Of a stretch of 64,000 bases of DNA, positions 33,055 through 41,849 are shown piece by piece. A program made the translations under genes and the position numbers. The notes under the pieces are model-generated. The model saw nothing but the letters and a program-made list of their open reading frames with translations. It searched no databases and was not told the DNA's origin. Each line of letters begins with the position of its first letter. Position 1 is the first letter of the stretch. Origin of the DNA: JABMMZ01 sp040403495 (lineage in GTDB: Bacteria; Bacteroidota; Bacteroidia; NS11-12g; UBA955); the NCBI GenBank assembly GCA_040403495.1, contig JBBAKM010000003.1, positions 1-64,000 of the forward strand, in the 5' to 3' direction.

Positions 33055-35265
33055 CTATATCCCTAGAGGGGAATCACTTGGTTGCCCATATTCTTCGGTG
33101 TCTTTTTCCTCGAAATATTGACTGCAATCAAACTCAAAACTAATTTCTTGCTGTGGTCGGTCTATAGGATCAAGCCTAATTCCTAATTCCTTATCTGCCC
33201 GAGCTTTATTGATAAAATGAGCAAAAATTGGCAATGCAGAATGTGCACCTTGTCCATAATTCGTACTTCTGAATCGCACTTTACGACTGTCGCAACCTAC
33301 CCAAGTAGCACAAACCAAATCCTTAGTAACACCCATAAACCATCCATCACTGTTGCTTTGGGTTGTTCCTGTTTTACCCCCTACCCATCCTTCTACTTTG
33401 TAACGGTTGTGTAAGCGCTGACCTGTTCCTCTTTTACAAACACCTTCCAACAACTGACACATAACGTAGGCTTTCTCTTCCGTTAATACTTGTCTAATTT
33501 TTTGGGGTGAAAACTCAGCCAATATATTGCCATTCTTGTCTTCTATCCTAGTAATATAAGTAGGTTCAACCCAATAACCCTTGTTGGCAAATGTAGCAAA
33601 TGCACCCGCCATATCGAAAGGAGAAATGTCTGTTACCCCCAAACAAATAGAAGGATAAGGCTCTAATTTGGCACTGTCTATTCCCATTTTCCTTACAAAC
33701 TCTATCACATTTTGTGGTGCATTTTCGCCCAAGGTGTACATCACTTGTGCAACTATACAGTTGGTAGAAGAAGCCAATCCTCTGAACATATTCATTGTTC
33801 CTCCATAAGAATCATCACTGTTACTGACCGTCCAATTAGGATAAGGAGGAGGATTATTAGGAAACTGCATACAAGGCGATAATTTATTGTCAATTGCCAA
33901 AGCATAAACAAATGGTTTGAATGTAGAACCAACCTGACGACCTGAGCCTTTATTAACATGGTCATATTTGAAATAATGGTGATTGATCCCTCCTACCCAT
34001 GCTTTTACTTGTCCTGTTGTCGGTTGAACCGCAATAAACCCTGTGTGTAAAAAGCGTTTCATGTACTTTACCGAATCCAATGGACTCATCATGGTATCAA
34101 TATCCCCTTTCCAACTAAAAACAGTCATTTTGGTTTTCTTTCTACAAATCTTCATTATTTTAGAAGTATCGCCATCAAATTGTTCTTTAAGCAATCTGTA
34201 TCTTTCTGTTTTTCGCAACTCTTGCATTGGATATTCTGGTAAAACTTTCCAGTTTTCGTCTCTCCAAGGCTCTCTACTACCCCATGATTTGTCAAATTGA
34301 CCTTGCAATTCTGTTAAGTGCATTTTCACAGACTCTTCGGCATAAGTCTGTAGTTTAGAATTAATTGTAGTGTAAATTTTTAATCCATCTTTGTATAGAT
34401 TATAGTTTTCGCCATTCGGTTTTTTATTTTCCTTACACCATTTATTTAAATCACGTTTGAGCCATTCTCTAAAATAAACGGCCAATCCAGAATTGTGGTC
34501 TTCGTATTGGTAGTTGAGTTCAATAGGCAATGCCTTTAGGGAATCAAAACCATTCTTGGTAATTTTTTCATTACGAAGCATCTGACCTAAAACTGTATTT
34601 CTTCTAGCCAACGAATTGTTAGGATTTCTTTTGGGATTGTATATGGTTATAGCTTTTAATACACCCACCAATACTGCCGATTCTTGAATACTAAGATCAG
34701 AGGGTTGTTTATTAAAAAATTCCTTTGAAGCCGATTTGATACCATAAGAATTTCCAGAGAACTGAACTGTATTCAAATACATGGTTGCTATTTCTTCTTT
34801 GGTATATCTACGTTCGAGTTTAATCGCAATAACCCATTCTTTTAGTTTTTGTATGAGTCTGATTGGCAAACTTGGTCGAATTCCATCTTCGTAGTGAAAC
34901 AAATTCTTAGCAAGCTGTTGAGTAATGGTACTCGCACCCCCTTTTTTCCCTAATCCTACAACAGCACCCAACAAACGTTTAACATCGATTCCTGAGTGAG
35001 TAAAAAAACGTTCATCTTCGGTAGAAATAAGGGCATCAAACATACTTGGGGCAATATCACGGTAATCAACATTGGAACGTTTCTGAATAAAATATTGACC
35101 CAAAACGACACCATCCTCACTGTACAATTCACTAGCTAGGGCACTTTTGGGGTTTTCCAACTCTTCAATATCTGGCATATAACCCAATACTCCTAGGTTG
35201 ACCAGAAAAAAGAACAAGGGAATAGACAATAAAAAATAGAGGTAATATTTCCAGAATTTTGACAT
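33055..35265 (-). CDS. mrcA: Class A penicillin-binding protein (PBP1A type)
   Basis: Bifunctional peptidoglycan glycosyltransferase/transpeptidase, anchored by one N-terminal helix (YYLYFLLSIPLFFFLVNLGV). 736 residues. GT51 domain: STEDERFFTHSGIDVKRLLG, GGASTITQQLAKNLF, RRYTKEEIATMYLNTVQF. Transpeptidase domain: GSTFKPFVYALA (S-x-x-K), ASSTNCIVAQVM (S-x-N) and WVGGKTGTTQSNSDGW (K-T-G). The short C-terminal tail is acidic. It starts 10 bases after the porW/sprE-like gene, so cell-wall synthesis and a T9SS-associated lipoprotein share a transcript here. Confidence 0.95.
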   Translation of the reverse strand: MSKFWKYYLYFLLSIPLFFFLVNLGVLGYMPDIEELENPKSALASELYSEDGVVLGQYFIQKRSNVDYRDIAPSMFDALISTEDERFFTHSGIDVKRLLGAVVGLGKKGGASTITQQLAKNLFHYEDGIRPSLPIRLIQKLKEWVIAIKLERRYTKEEIATMYLNTVQFSGNSYGIKSASKEFFNKQPSDLSIQESAVLVGVLKAITIYNPKRNPNNSLARRNTVLGQMLRNEKITKNGFDSLKALPIELNYQYEDHNSGLAVYFREWLKRDLNKWCKENKKPNGENYNLYKDGLKIYTTINSKLQTYAEESVKMHLTELQGQFDKSWGSREPWRDENWKVLPEYPMQELRKTERYRLLKEQFDGDTSKIMKICRKKTKMTVFSWKGDIDTMMSPLDSVKYMKRFLHTGFIAVQPTTGQVKAWVGGINHHYFKYDHVNKGSGRQVGSTFKPFVYALAIDNKLSPCMQFPNNPPPYPNWTVSNSDDSYGGTMNMFRGLASSTNCIVAQVMYTLGENAPQNVIEFVRKMGIDSAKLEPYPSICLGVTDISPFDMAGAFATFANKGYWVEPTYITRIEDKNGNILAEFSPQKIRQVLTEEKAYVMCQLLEGVCKRGTGQRLHNRYKVEGWVGGKTGTTQSNSDGWFMGVTKDLVCATWVGCDSRKVRFRSTNYGQGAHSALPIFAHFINKARADKELGIRLDPIDRPQQEISFEFDCSQYFEEKDTEEYGQPSDSPLGI

Positions 35266-35275
35266 AGTTGATTAA

Positions 35276-37831
35276 TTATTTGTTGTAGTTTGTATTATAG
35301 AATGATTCATAATCCTCGATTACTTTATCGGTTACAAGAATAGAAAAATTATCTTTTCCAATGATAAACTGTTTAAAGAACAGACCTAAATTTAATTCTT
35401 CTTGAAATTTAGGATCATTAGCAACGTCTTTAATATAGCGTTTGGCATCGTCAAGAGATTTGAAGTTATTGACAATTAAAATCTGAAACTTATCTCCTAA
35501 CAATGAATTAGTTACTCTTAAACCGTCATTGGTATACAAAGCTTTATTTCTGTTTAAGAAAGCAATTTTAACTTTAGTAAAATCAACCGCTTTTGGGATT
35601 AACAAGATGTAAAAATGGTCGGCAGACTCGTTTAATGTATATTTAGTGCTAACTGAATTGGTTTCCACAATTTCACCGCGTTTTACTTTAAGTTTATATA
35701 CCATTTCTTCGCAACGTTGGGCAATTTCTGTATTGGGGTAATTATTGATAATAGCCGTAATTTTTTGTTCAAACGTGGCCATATCACCTTTTTGAGCATA
35801 ACACAACGCTTCCACAAAATCATATTGTATTTGAAGAGGACTTCCTGGATTGCTTTTATCGTTCTGAGATTTTAGAGAAAGTGCTTCATCATATTTTTTA
35901 TCTTTGTACAATGAGTAAAAGGCACGGTATTGATTTTCCACCTCTTCTGAAACATTACTTTTAGACGATTGATTAACCACGGAATCAGAACCCTCAGAGT
36001 TTTTTAAAGCAATTAGGAAATTACTTGTGGAATCTGAAGATTTGATCAGGTTATAGTAATAGTTAAACTGATTGACATCGTTTTTAGTTTGGGCTATTTT
36101 GGCCAATAAATACCAAGAATTGAGTTCGTAACTGTTTTTGGGGTATTTAGTATTGAGCTCAAGTAGCATTTTTTGGGCTTTGTCATATTCTTTTAGGTTT
36201 TGGAAATAAACATTAGCCCCTAAGACATAAGATTCAGCTATTTCGGATTTCATTTTATCCTTATCCGCTTTCGAAAAAGGGATAGCTTCATAATATTTCT
36301 TTCTCTCGTCAGAAACTTTACCCATAACCTTTATTTTCTCATCATTGCCATAATCATTGTTTTCTTGGGCATCGTTAACCTCTTTCCAAATAGCAGTTTT
36401 ATTGCTACTAATGGCCCAAAAATCCATTAGTTTACGCGTTCCCCATATTTTTTGAAAGTCTTGTAATCCTTTTGTTTTGGCGGTTTGATTATAAAATGGG
36501 AAATTAGTAGTTGTTACATTTTGGGTATTTTGAGCAAAAGCATCTTGGTTGGTTTTCTGTATTTCTTCAATACGTTTGGCCTCCAATTCTTTGTCCTTCG
36601 CTTCTTTAATGAGCTTATCAATGGTTTTTTCCCTCAATTTTTCATTATCAGCTAGGCGCAACAAACTGTCTTTCTCTTTGATATTCACCAAATGTTTAAT
36701 TAAGTCACTAAGAACCAAATTTTTATTTTGAATACTTTGATAATTAGGATTTGTTACTTCCACAGTTCTTGCGGCGCTGTCATAATAAACTTGAGCATTT
36801 TCATAATCTTGACTTTTAAAGAATAAATCGGCAAGCGCCAAATAACTCAAACTTTTGATTCCAATATCAGATGTTTTAGAAGAGAGAGCGTTCTTAAATT
36901 CCGAAATTGCTTTTGAATCATTTTTATCTAACAGTTCAAGTTGACCAAGTTCATAGTAGATTACATCAAAATAATCTATATTTTTATCATCCTTGAGCAT
37001 GCCTTGCAATAACAATTTAGCATTTCTGATTTCACCTTTATTTTTAACATTAATGGCTTTTACTATATTTAGCTTAGCGTTAAATGCAAATTCATACGGA
37101 GGATTAATTTTTATAACCTTTTTGTATTTTTCAACTCCTTGATAGTTATTTTTGGTAAGAATATACAATTGGGCTAACACGAAGTTGTATCTTATTTTAC
37201 TTGCTTTATTTTTAAAATGAGGAAGCGCATTTTCAAGCAATTTGATAGCAATAAGATATTTTTCTTGTCTGATATTAACAGCGGCACCTGCAATATCCAA
37301 TTGATACGACAGGTGTTTACTAAAGGTTTTGTTAGTTTTTAGCTTGGTGTAAAGCGACTCAGCATCTTCATTTTTACCTAATTGCAAATAAGTAATGAGC
37401 AAATTTATTTCAGCTTGGTGAGCTGCAGGAGAATTTTTAAAATTAGAAATAACATATTCATACACTTCAATAGCAGAATAAAAGTCCCCTTTAAAGAAAC
37501 GGGCATCACCCATTAATAGGTAGGCGTCATCTACCCATTTAGATTTACTATGCTTGTCTATTATATAAGAACATTTTTTTATCGCTTCATCCATTTTGGC
37601 TGCGTTCCCTTTCAAAGAACTTTCATCGGGATATGGATACAGATTAAGAATATTTTTAAAATTATCCTTGTAACCTGTCGTAGCTTCAACTTTCGCATCA
37701 GTAACTATTACATTTGCATTGTAGTAATAATTATAGTGTGACACAGAATTATGCCAAACTTTAGACAACCACGACTGAGCATTGGCAATACAAGGAACAA
37801 GAATCGATATGAGTAGAAACTTTTTAAACAA
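35276..37831 (-). CDS. porW: PorW/SprE-like TPR protein (T9SS-associated)
   Basis: 851 residues. Signal peptide MFKKFLLISILVPCIANAQS. The start of the mature part (KVWHNSVSHYNYYYNANVIV ... FKNILNLYPYPDE) is the recognised beginning of the SprE/PorW family of Flavobacterium and Porphyromonas, needed for T9SS secretion and gliding. TPR-like helical repeats fill residues of about 80-400 and 550-700 (for example DDAYLLMGDARFFKGDFYSA). A Lys/Glu-rich coiled-coil segment near 395-425 and a C-terminal SPOR-like region (about 750-840; FQILIVNNFKSLDDAKRYI) follow. P. gingivalis PorW is a lipoprotein; here a lipobox Cys is not clear. It heads a minus-strand operon with a class A PBP. Confidence 0.85.
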   Translation of the reverse strand: MFKKFLLISILVPCIANAQSWLSKVWHNSVSHYNYYYNANVIVTDAKVEATTGYKDNFKNILNLYPYPDESSLKGNAAKMDEAIKKCSYIIDKHSKSKWVDDAYLLMGDARFFKGDFYSAIEVYEYVISNFKNSPAAHQAEINLLITYLQLGKNEDAESLYTKLKTNKTFSKHLSYQLDIAGAAVNIRQEKYLIAIKLLENALPHFKNKASKIRYNFVLAQLYILTKNNYQGVEKYKKVIKINPPYEFAFNAKLNIVKAINVKNKGEIRNAKLLLQGMLKDDKNIDYFDVIYYELGQLELLDKNDSKAISEFKNALSSKTSDIGIKSLSYLALADLFFKSQDYENAQVYYDSAARTVEVTNPNYQSIQNKNLVLSDLIKHLVNIKEKDSLLRLADNEKLREKTIDKLIKEAKDKELEAKRIEEIQKTNQDAFAQNTQNVTTTNFPFYNQTAKTKGLQDFQKIWGTRKLMDFWAISSNKTAIWKEVNDAQENNDYGNDEKIKVMGKVSDERKKYYEAIPFSKADKDKMKSEIAESYVLGANVYFQNLKEYDKAQKMLLELNTKYPKNSYELNSWYLLAKIAQTKNDVNQFNYYYNLIKSSDSTSNFLIALKNSEGSDSVVNQSSKSNVSEEVENQYRAFYSLYKDKKYDEALSLKSQNDKSNPGSPLQIQYDFVEALCYAQKGDMATFEQKITAIINNYPNTEIAQRCEEMVYKLKVKRGEIVETNSVSTKYTLNESADHFYILLIPKAVDFTKVKIAFLNRNKALYTNDGLRVTNSLLGDKFQILIVNNFKSLDDAKRYIKDVANDPKFQEELNLGLFFKQFIIGKDNFSILVTDKVIEDYESFYNTNYNK

Positions 37832-37857
37832 TTATTTTTTATTGAATTAAAACCTAT

Positions 37858-37865
37858 TAACTTTG
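37858..37865 (+). promoter_or_regulatory. -7 promoter box for the M23-bactofilin-atp region
   Basis: TAACTTTG, exact TAnnTTTG, 37 bases before ATG 37903. It faces a minus-strand box at 37872-37879, only 6 bases away, so the two divergent promoters overlap and could compete. Confidence 0.45.
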
Positions 37866-37871
37866 AAAACG

Positions 37872-37879
37872 CAAATTTA
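37872..37879 (-). promoter_or_regulatory. -7 promoter box for the porW operon
   Basis: Minus-strand TAAATTTG, exact TAnnTTTG, about 40 bases before the porW ATG (37829-37831). No clear TTTG partner. Confidence 0.45.
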
Positions 37880-37902
37880 TTGTTTGTTAAGTAATTTTTT
37901 TC

Positions 37903-38811
37903 ATGGATGATAAACAAAATAAGAGAAAAATTTTAAAAAAGCTCAAAAGCAGGTATAGATTGTTTGTTATCAACGAAACAAACTTTCAAGAAAAAGCCTC
38001 TTTAAGCCTTACGCCTTTCAACGTATTATTGGTTGCTAGTGCGGGTTTGCTTATATTTTCTTTAATCAGCTGGGGTATCTTTACTTTATTTCCCATTATC
38101 AAAGATTATTCTCCTGGTTACAACACAGGATTGGACGGAAAAGTTAAAAATGAAATCCTAAAGAAGCTAAATAAGCTTGAAACAGAACTCAATATGTCCC
38201 AAAAAAGGGAATTGGCGCTCAAACAAATCATTAACGGAGAAGAAATTACTGCCTACGACATTCCCTATAAGGAGGATAACAGCAGAAAAGTTGAGTTGAG
38301 TATTAACGAAACCAAAGCAGATGGTTCGAGAGTAAAAGATGCCCAACAAAAAATAGACAGAGCTCAAAAAACAGATCAAAAACCTGTGGAAGCCAAATCT
38401 ACACAAATTACAGAAAACAATATTCAGGAAGATTATTACAGGGAATATGATGACTTGTTTTTCACCCCATTGAAAGGTGAAATCACTCAAATCTTTAATA
38501 TTCAAAATCCATACATAGAAATTAAGCCTATTGCAGACGAAACAGTAAAATCAGTGTTGGATGGAACTGTCATATACAAAGGATGGACGCCAGACTTTGG
38601 GTATGCTATAGCGATACAACACGATAATAATTGGCTATCGGTATACAAATACAATTTGGGTTTGTACAAAGAGGTTGGCAGCATAGTAAAAGCCGGAGAA
38701 ACCATAGGAATTATAGGATATAAAGAAAATAAAAAAGACATCAAAAAACTTAGATTTGAGTTGTGGCGAAATGGAATAGCAATGAATCCAAATAATTTGA
38801 TAGTTTTTTAA
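37903..38811 (+). CDS. M23/LytM-domain membrane protein, probably catalytically inactive
   Basis: 302 residues. A basic cytoplasmic N-terminus, one membrane helix (NVLLVASAGLLIFSLISWGI, about 41-60), a coiled-coil stretch (KNEILKKLNKLETELNMSQK) and a C-terminal LytM domain (about 190-302). The zinc ligands of active M23 enzymes (H-x3-D and H-x-H) are not there. The first site reads YIEIKPIADETVKS and the last reads LRFELWRNG where active enzymes have LHFE. It is thus likely a regulator or structural partner, like degenerate LytM factors that activate amidases. The next gene is a bactofilin; M23-bactofilin pairing is known to shape cell walls in other bacteria. Confidence 0.85.
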   Translation: MDDKQNKRKILKKLKSRYRLFVINETNFQEKASLSLTPFNVLLVASAGLLIFSLISWGIFTLFPIIKDYSPGYNTGLDGKVKNEILKKLNKLETELNMSQKRELALKQIINGEEITAYDIPYKEDNSRKVELSINETKADGSRVKDAQQKIDRAQKTDQKPVEAKSTQITENNIQEDYYREYDDLFFTPLKGEITQIFNIQNPYIEIKPIADETVKSVLDGTVIYKGWTPDFGYAIAIQHDNNWLSVYKYNLGLYKEVGSIVKAGETIGIIGYKENKKDIKKLRFELWRNGIAMNPNNLIVF

Positions 38812-38824
38812 TAATATTGCAAAC

Positions 38825-39199
38825 ATGTTGAACAAAAATAACAAAAGTGAAACCGCACAGAATGCCGCTTTAAATATGATAGGGGCAGGAACGCTTATAA
38901 AAGGAGATTTAACATCAGAAGGGGATTTAAGAATTGATGGTTCTATAGAAGGAAATGTTGTTTCAAAATCTAAAATAGCAATGGGTGTAAGTGCTTCAAT
39001 AAAAGGAGATGTAAAAGCAAGGAGTGCCGATGTGTCGGGTAAAATAACTGGAGATGTTGAAATTACAGAAACACTTTTTTTGAGAGCTAGTGCTAAAATA
39101 TACGGAAATATAAAAACCAATAAAATTGTCATAGAGAGTGGTGCTGAGTTTAATGGTCACTGTAACATGAACCAAACTGCAAGTATTGAATCAAAATAA
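38825..39199 (+). CDS. Bactofilin (polymer-forming cytoskeletal protein)
   Basis: 124 residues. The bactofilin beta-helix is evident: NMIGAGTLIKGDLTSEGDLR, IDGSIEGNVVSKSKIAMGVS, KGDVKARSADVSGKITGDVE, then LRASAKIYGNIKTNKIVIES, with short disordered ends. Bactofilins self-assemble without nucleotide and position envelope enzymes. It lies 13 bases after the degenerate LytM gene and overlaps the AtpZ-like gene by 14 bases, so it is expressed with the ATP synthase genes or just before them. Confidence 0.93.
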   Translation: MLNKNNKSETAQNAALNMIGAGTLIKGDLTSEGDLRIDGSIEGNVVSKSKIAMGVSASIKGDVKARSADVSGKITGDVEITETLFLRASAKIYGNIKTNKIVIESGAEFNGHCNMNQTASIESK

Positions 39200-39386
39200 A
39201 AAAATAAATAATATTGTAAAATTTTCAGGATTGGGCATACAAATGGCACTTTTTGTTGTCATTTTAACCTTTGCTGGAAGGTGGATAGACCAATTTTTTA
39301 CTTTCAAATTGCCTATATTTACAATAATAGGAGTTTTTTTAGGATTAATAGGCGCCATGTATTACATGATTAAACAATTAAAATAA
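39186..39386 (+). CDS. AtpZ/AtpI family membrane protein
   Basis: 66 residues with two membrane helices (GLGIQMALFVVILTFAGRWI and LPIFTIIGVFLGLIGAMYYM) separated by a short DQFF-containing turn, the AtpZ pattern. AtpZ/AtpI proteins assist c-ring assembly or Mg2+ supply for the ATP synthase. The only available start is TTG 39186, inside the bactofilin end, giving a 14-base overlap. Its stop overlaps the next ATG by one base. Confidence 0.8.
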   Translation: MNQNKKINNIVKFSGLGIQMALFVVILTFAGRWIDQFFTFKLPIFTIIGVFLGLIGAMYYMIKQLK

Positions 39387-39796
39387 TGAAACAAAAACAT
39401 ACAATAACAAATCTTTTTCTATTTGTCGGTCTATCGATATTGAGTTTTGTAATACCTAAATTAGCCACAAGTTCAAAAGATGCAATGCTATTGAGTTCAA
39501 TTTTATTTATCTACTTTATAGCTTTTAGCTTTGGAACATTCAAAATCGGCGAATCAATAAGTACAAATCAGAGTAGGTTCAATGCCGTGTTTTTTGGGGT
39601 CACAGGACTAAGAATGATATTAATCATTTTTTTATTCCTTATATATCTACTAATCAGCGACATAACCAATAAAATTGGGATTGTTTTTTTAATTTGTTCA
39701 TATTTTATCTTTATGGGTTTTGAAATTAAAATAATCCTCCATAAATTGCGCCCCGATTTAGGAAATCAAAAAGCCAACGAAAATGCCCGAAAATAA
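39386..39796 (+). CDS. AtpI-like four-helix membrane protein
   Basis: 136 residues with four hydrophobic helices (TNLFLFVGLSILSFVIPKLA; MLLSSILFIYFIAFSFGTFK; ILIIFLFLIYLLIS; GIVFLICSYFIFMGFEIKII). Sequence identity to a named family is not recognisable, but size, topology and position between AtpZ-like and atpB fit the i-subunit (AtpI) slot. ATG at 39386 overlaps the previous stop; its own end overlaps atpB by 14 bases. Tight overlaps across 39186-39796 suggest coupled translation. Confidence 0.65.
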   Translation: MKQKHTITNLFLFVGLSILSFVIPKLATSSKDAMLLSSILFIYFIAFSFGTFKIGESISTNQSRFNAVFFGVTGLRMILIIFLFLIYLLISDITNKIGIVFLICSYFIFMGFEIKIILHKLRPDLGNQKANENARK

Positions 39797-40955
39797 AGGA
39801 CTTTCAAAAATAACAAATTTCAAGATTTTATCTTTTGCTTGCTTAATTCTGCTTTTGCAAAGCTCTATTTTACTTGCGTCAGACCATGTTTCTGAGACAA
39901 ACAGCCATTCAAGTGAACAGCATCAGGGAGAAACCCACCATGCTGCGACGCATGAGAAGTTCAAACCAGGAGACATGATATTAGATCACGTTAAAGATGC
40001 CCATGATTGGCACATTATGGATTTATCTCCGGGACATCCAGTAAGTATTCCTCTACCTGTTATTATTTATGACAATGGTTTGCACATTTTCTCATCTGGA
40101 AAATTCGAACATGGCCATCAAGTTGTAGAAAGCAAAGGCAATCATTATTTCTTACACAAAGGAAAAATATACAAAACAGACGCAAGCGGTCATTTAAACT
40201 ATGACGAGAAAAATAAAGTAAGCAACGAAATTCCAATGGATTTATCCATTACTAAAAACGTTATTGCTTTATTTGTTAGTGCAATACTATTACTTTGGAT
40301 ATTCTTAAGCATTGCAAAATCATACAAAACAAGAGGGAAATCTGCTCCAAAGGGAATCCAATCATTACTAGAACCAATTATTATATTTATAAGAGACGAA
40401 GTTGTTAAACCATCTGTAGGCGCTCACTATGAGAAATTCTTACCAATGTTGTTAACGATATTCTTTTTCATATTCATCAATAACTTGATGGGATTAATTC
40501 CTATTGCTCCATTTGGTGCTAACTTAACTGGAAATATTGCAGTAACCATGGTTCTTTCGATTGTTGTTTTCTTGGTTGTTTCATTTTCGGGAAACAAACA
40601 CTATTGGAAACACATCTTTATGCCAGATGTACCTAAAGCATTGTGGATTTTATTAATACCAATTGAGATATTAGGTGTTGTATTAAAACCATTTGTATTG
40701 ATGCTGCGTTTGTTTGCAAACATTACAGCGGGTCACATTATCATCTTAGGATTTTTCAGTTTAATATTCATCTTCGGAGAGAAAAGCGCAGTTGCAGGAT
40801 TTGGCACATCAATATTATCGGTAGCCTTTACCTTATTCATGAGTGTATTGGAATTATTGGTAGCCTTTTTACAAGCATACGTATTTACGTTATTAGCATC
40901 TTTATATATTGGTTCGGCTACAGAAGAGCATCACCACGCAGAAGACCATCATTAA
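39783..40955 (+). CDS. atpB: ATP synthase subunit a (F0), long Bacteroidota form
   Basis: 390 residues, about 120 longer than in E. coli. The extra N-terminus has a signal-like helix (FKILSFACLILLLQSSILLA) and a His-rich periplasmic domain (HSSEQHQGETHHAATHEKF ... DAHDWHIMDLSPGHPVSIPL). The membrane core has the essential Arg in KPFVLMLRLFANITAGHIII and the C-terminal helix ELLVAFLQAYVFTLLASLYI. The C-terminus EEHHHAEDHH is again His-rich. Forms the proton half-channels against the c-ring. Extended AtpB with processed N-terminus is normal in this phylum. Confidence 0.95.
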   Translation: MPENKGLSKITNFKILSFACLILLLQSSILLASDHVSETNSHSSEQHQGETHHAATHEKFKPGDMILDHVKDAHDWHIMDLSPGHPVSIPLPVIIYDNGLHIFSSGKFEHGHQVVESKGNHYFLHKGKIYKTDASGHLNYDEKNKVSNEIPMDLSITKNVIALFVSAILLLWIFLSIAKSYKTRGKSAPKGIQSLLEPIIIFIRDEVVKPSVGAHYEKFLPMLLTIFFFIFINNLMGLIPIAPFGANLTGNIAVTMVLSIVVFLVVSFSGNKHYWKHIFMPDVPKALWILLIPIEILGVVLKPFVLMLRLFANITAGHIIILGFFSLIFIFGEKSAVAGFGTSILSVAFTLFMSVLELLVAFLQAYVFTLLASLYIGSATEEHHHAEDHH

Positions 40956-40991
40956 AATAAAACAAACAACAAAATAAAAACCCAAATAAAT

Positions 40992-41246
40992 ATGTCAATT
41001 TTAGAAATTCTATTACAAACAGTATCAGCAGACCCTTCAAAATTAGGCGCTGCGATCGGAGCAGGATTATCAGCTATCGCTGCTGGTATCGGTATTGGTA
41101 ACATTGGTAAGTCAGCTTTAGAAAGCATTGCACGTCAACCAGAATCAACTGGAGACATCAGAGCAAACATGATTATTGCTGCTGCTCTTGTTGAGGGTGC
41201 GGTATTCTTTGCTATCGTACTTTGTTTATTGATATTGTTCGTTTAA
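40992..41246 (+). CDS. atpE: ATP synthase subunit c (F0)
   Basis: 84-residue hairpin that forms the rotor ring. Helix 1 has the Gly-rich GAAIGAGLSAIAAGIGIGNI; the polar loop has ARQPES; helix 2 has IIAAALVEGAVFFAIVLCLL with the ion-binding Glu. The residue after this Glu is Gly, not the Ser/Thr of Na+-binding rings, so proton coupling is expected. A strong hairpin follows 28 bases after the stop. Confidence 0.96.
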   Translation: MSILEILLQTVSADPSKLGAAIGAGLSAIAAGIGIGNIGKSALESIARQPESTGDIRANMIIAAALVEGAVFFAIVLCLLILFV

Positions 41247-41273
41247 TATCAATAAAAGAAACCATAAAAAAAT

Positions 41274-41307
41274 AACAGGGGATTATTAATTTAATCCCTT
41301 GTTTTTA
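41274..41307 (+). terminator. Intra-operon hairpin between atpE and atpF
   Basis: A 12-bp stem with one G-U pair (41274-41285 with 41292-41303, core GGGGATTA/TAATCCC) and a T-run. Within an operon it probably acts as a partial terminator or 3' stabiliser, giving more atpE message, in keeping with the many c subunits per enzyme. Confidence 0.75.
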
Positions 41308-41330
41308 AATTTATTTAAAAAAACAAAAAA

Positions 41331-41840
41331 ATGGAATTAGTATTACCCGGTATAGGATTAACCTTTTGGATGGTTTTAGTTTTTGGTTTATTGCTATTTT
41401 TACTTAAAAAATTTGCATGGAAACCAATCCTAAGTGCTTTAAAAGAAAGAGAAAATTCTATCGAAGAAGCTTTAAAATCTGCTGAGGCAGCTAAAGATCA
41501 ACTTTCAAAACTTAAAAGTGATAACGAAGCATTGTACAAACAAGCACGTGAAGAAAGAGATCAGTTATTAAAAGAAGCAAAAGTGATGAAAGAAACTATT
41601 ATCAGTGATGCTAAAAAATCAGCTGAGGATGAAGGCAAACGCATTATCCAAGCTGCATCTGAAGAAATCAATAAGCAAAAAGCTGTTGCTATTGCCGAAT
41701 TGAAAGGTCAAGTTGCTTCAATGTCTATTGCTATTGCTGAAAAATTAATTGGCAATCAACTTGCTGATAACGATCAACAAAAAACAATCATTACGAGTCA
41801 CATCAACGACCTTAATAATACACAACAAGCAAACGCTTAA
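41331..41840 (+). CDS. atpF: ATP synthase subunit b (F0)
   Basis: 169 residues. An N-terminal membrane helix (LTFWMVLVFGLLLFLLKKFA) with WKPILSALKERENSIEEALK at the start of the stator, then an uninterrupted Lys/Glu/Ala coiled coil and a C-terminal part that binds delta. Single b type (no b'). Starts about 24 bases after the hairpin; 9 bases before atpH. Confidence 0.95.
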   Translation: MELVLPGIGLTFWMVLVFGLLLFLLKKFAWKPILSALKERENSIEEALKSAEAAKDQLSKLKSDNEALYKQAREERDQLLKEAKVMKETIISDAKKSAEDEGKRIIQAASEEINKQKAVAIAELKGQVASMSIAIAEKLIGNQLADNDQQKTIITSHINDLNNTQQANA

Positions 41841-41849
41841 TTAAAAAGC

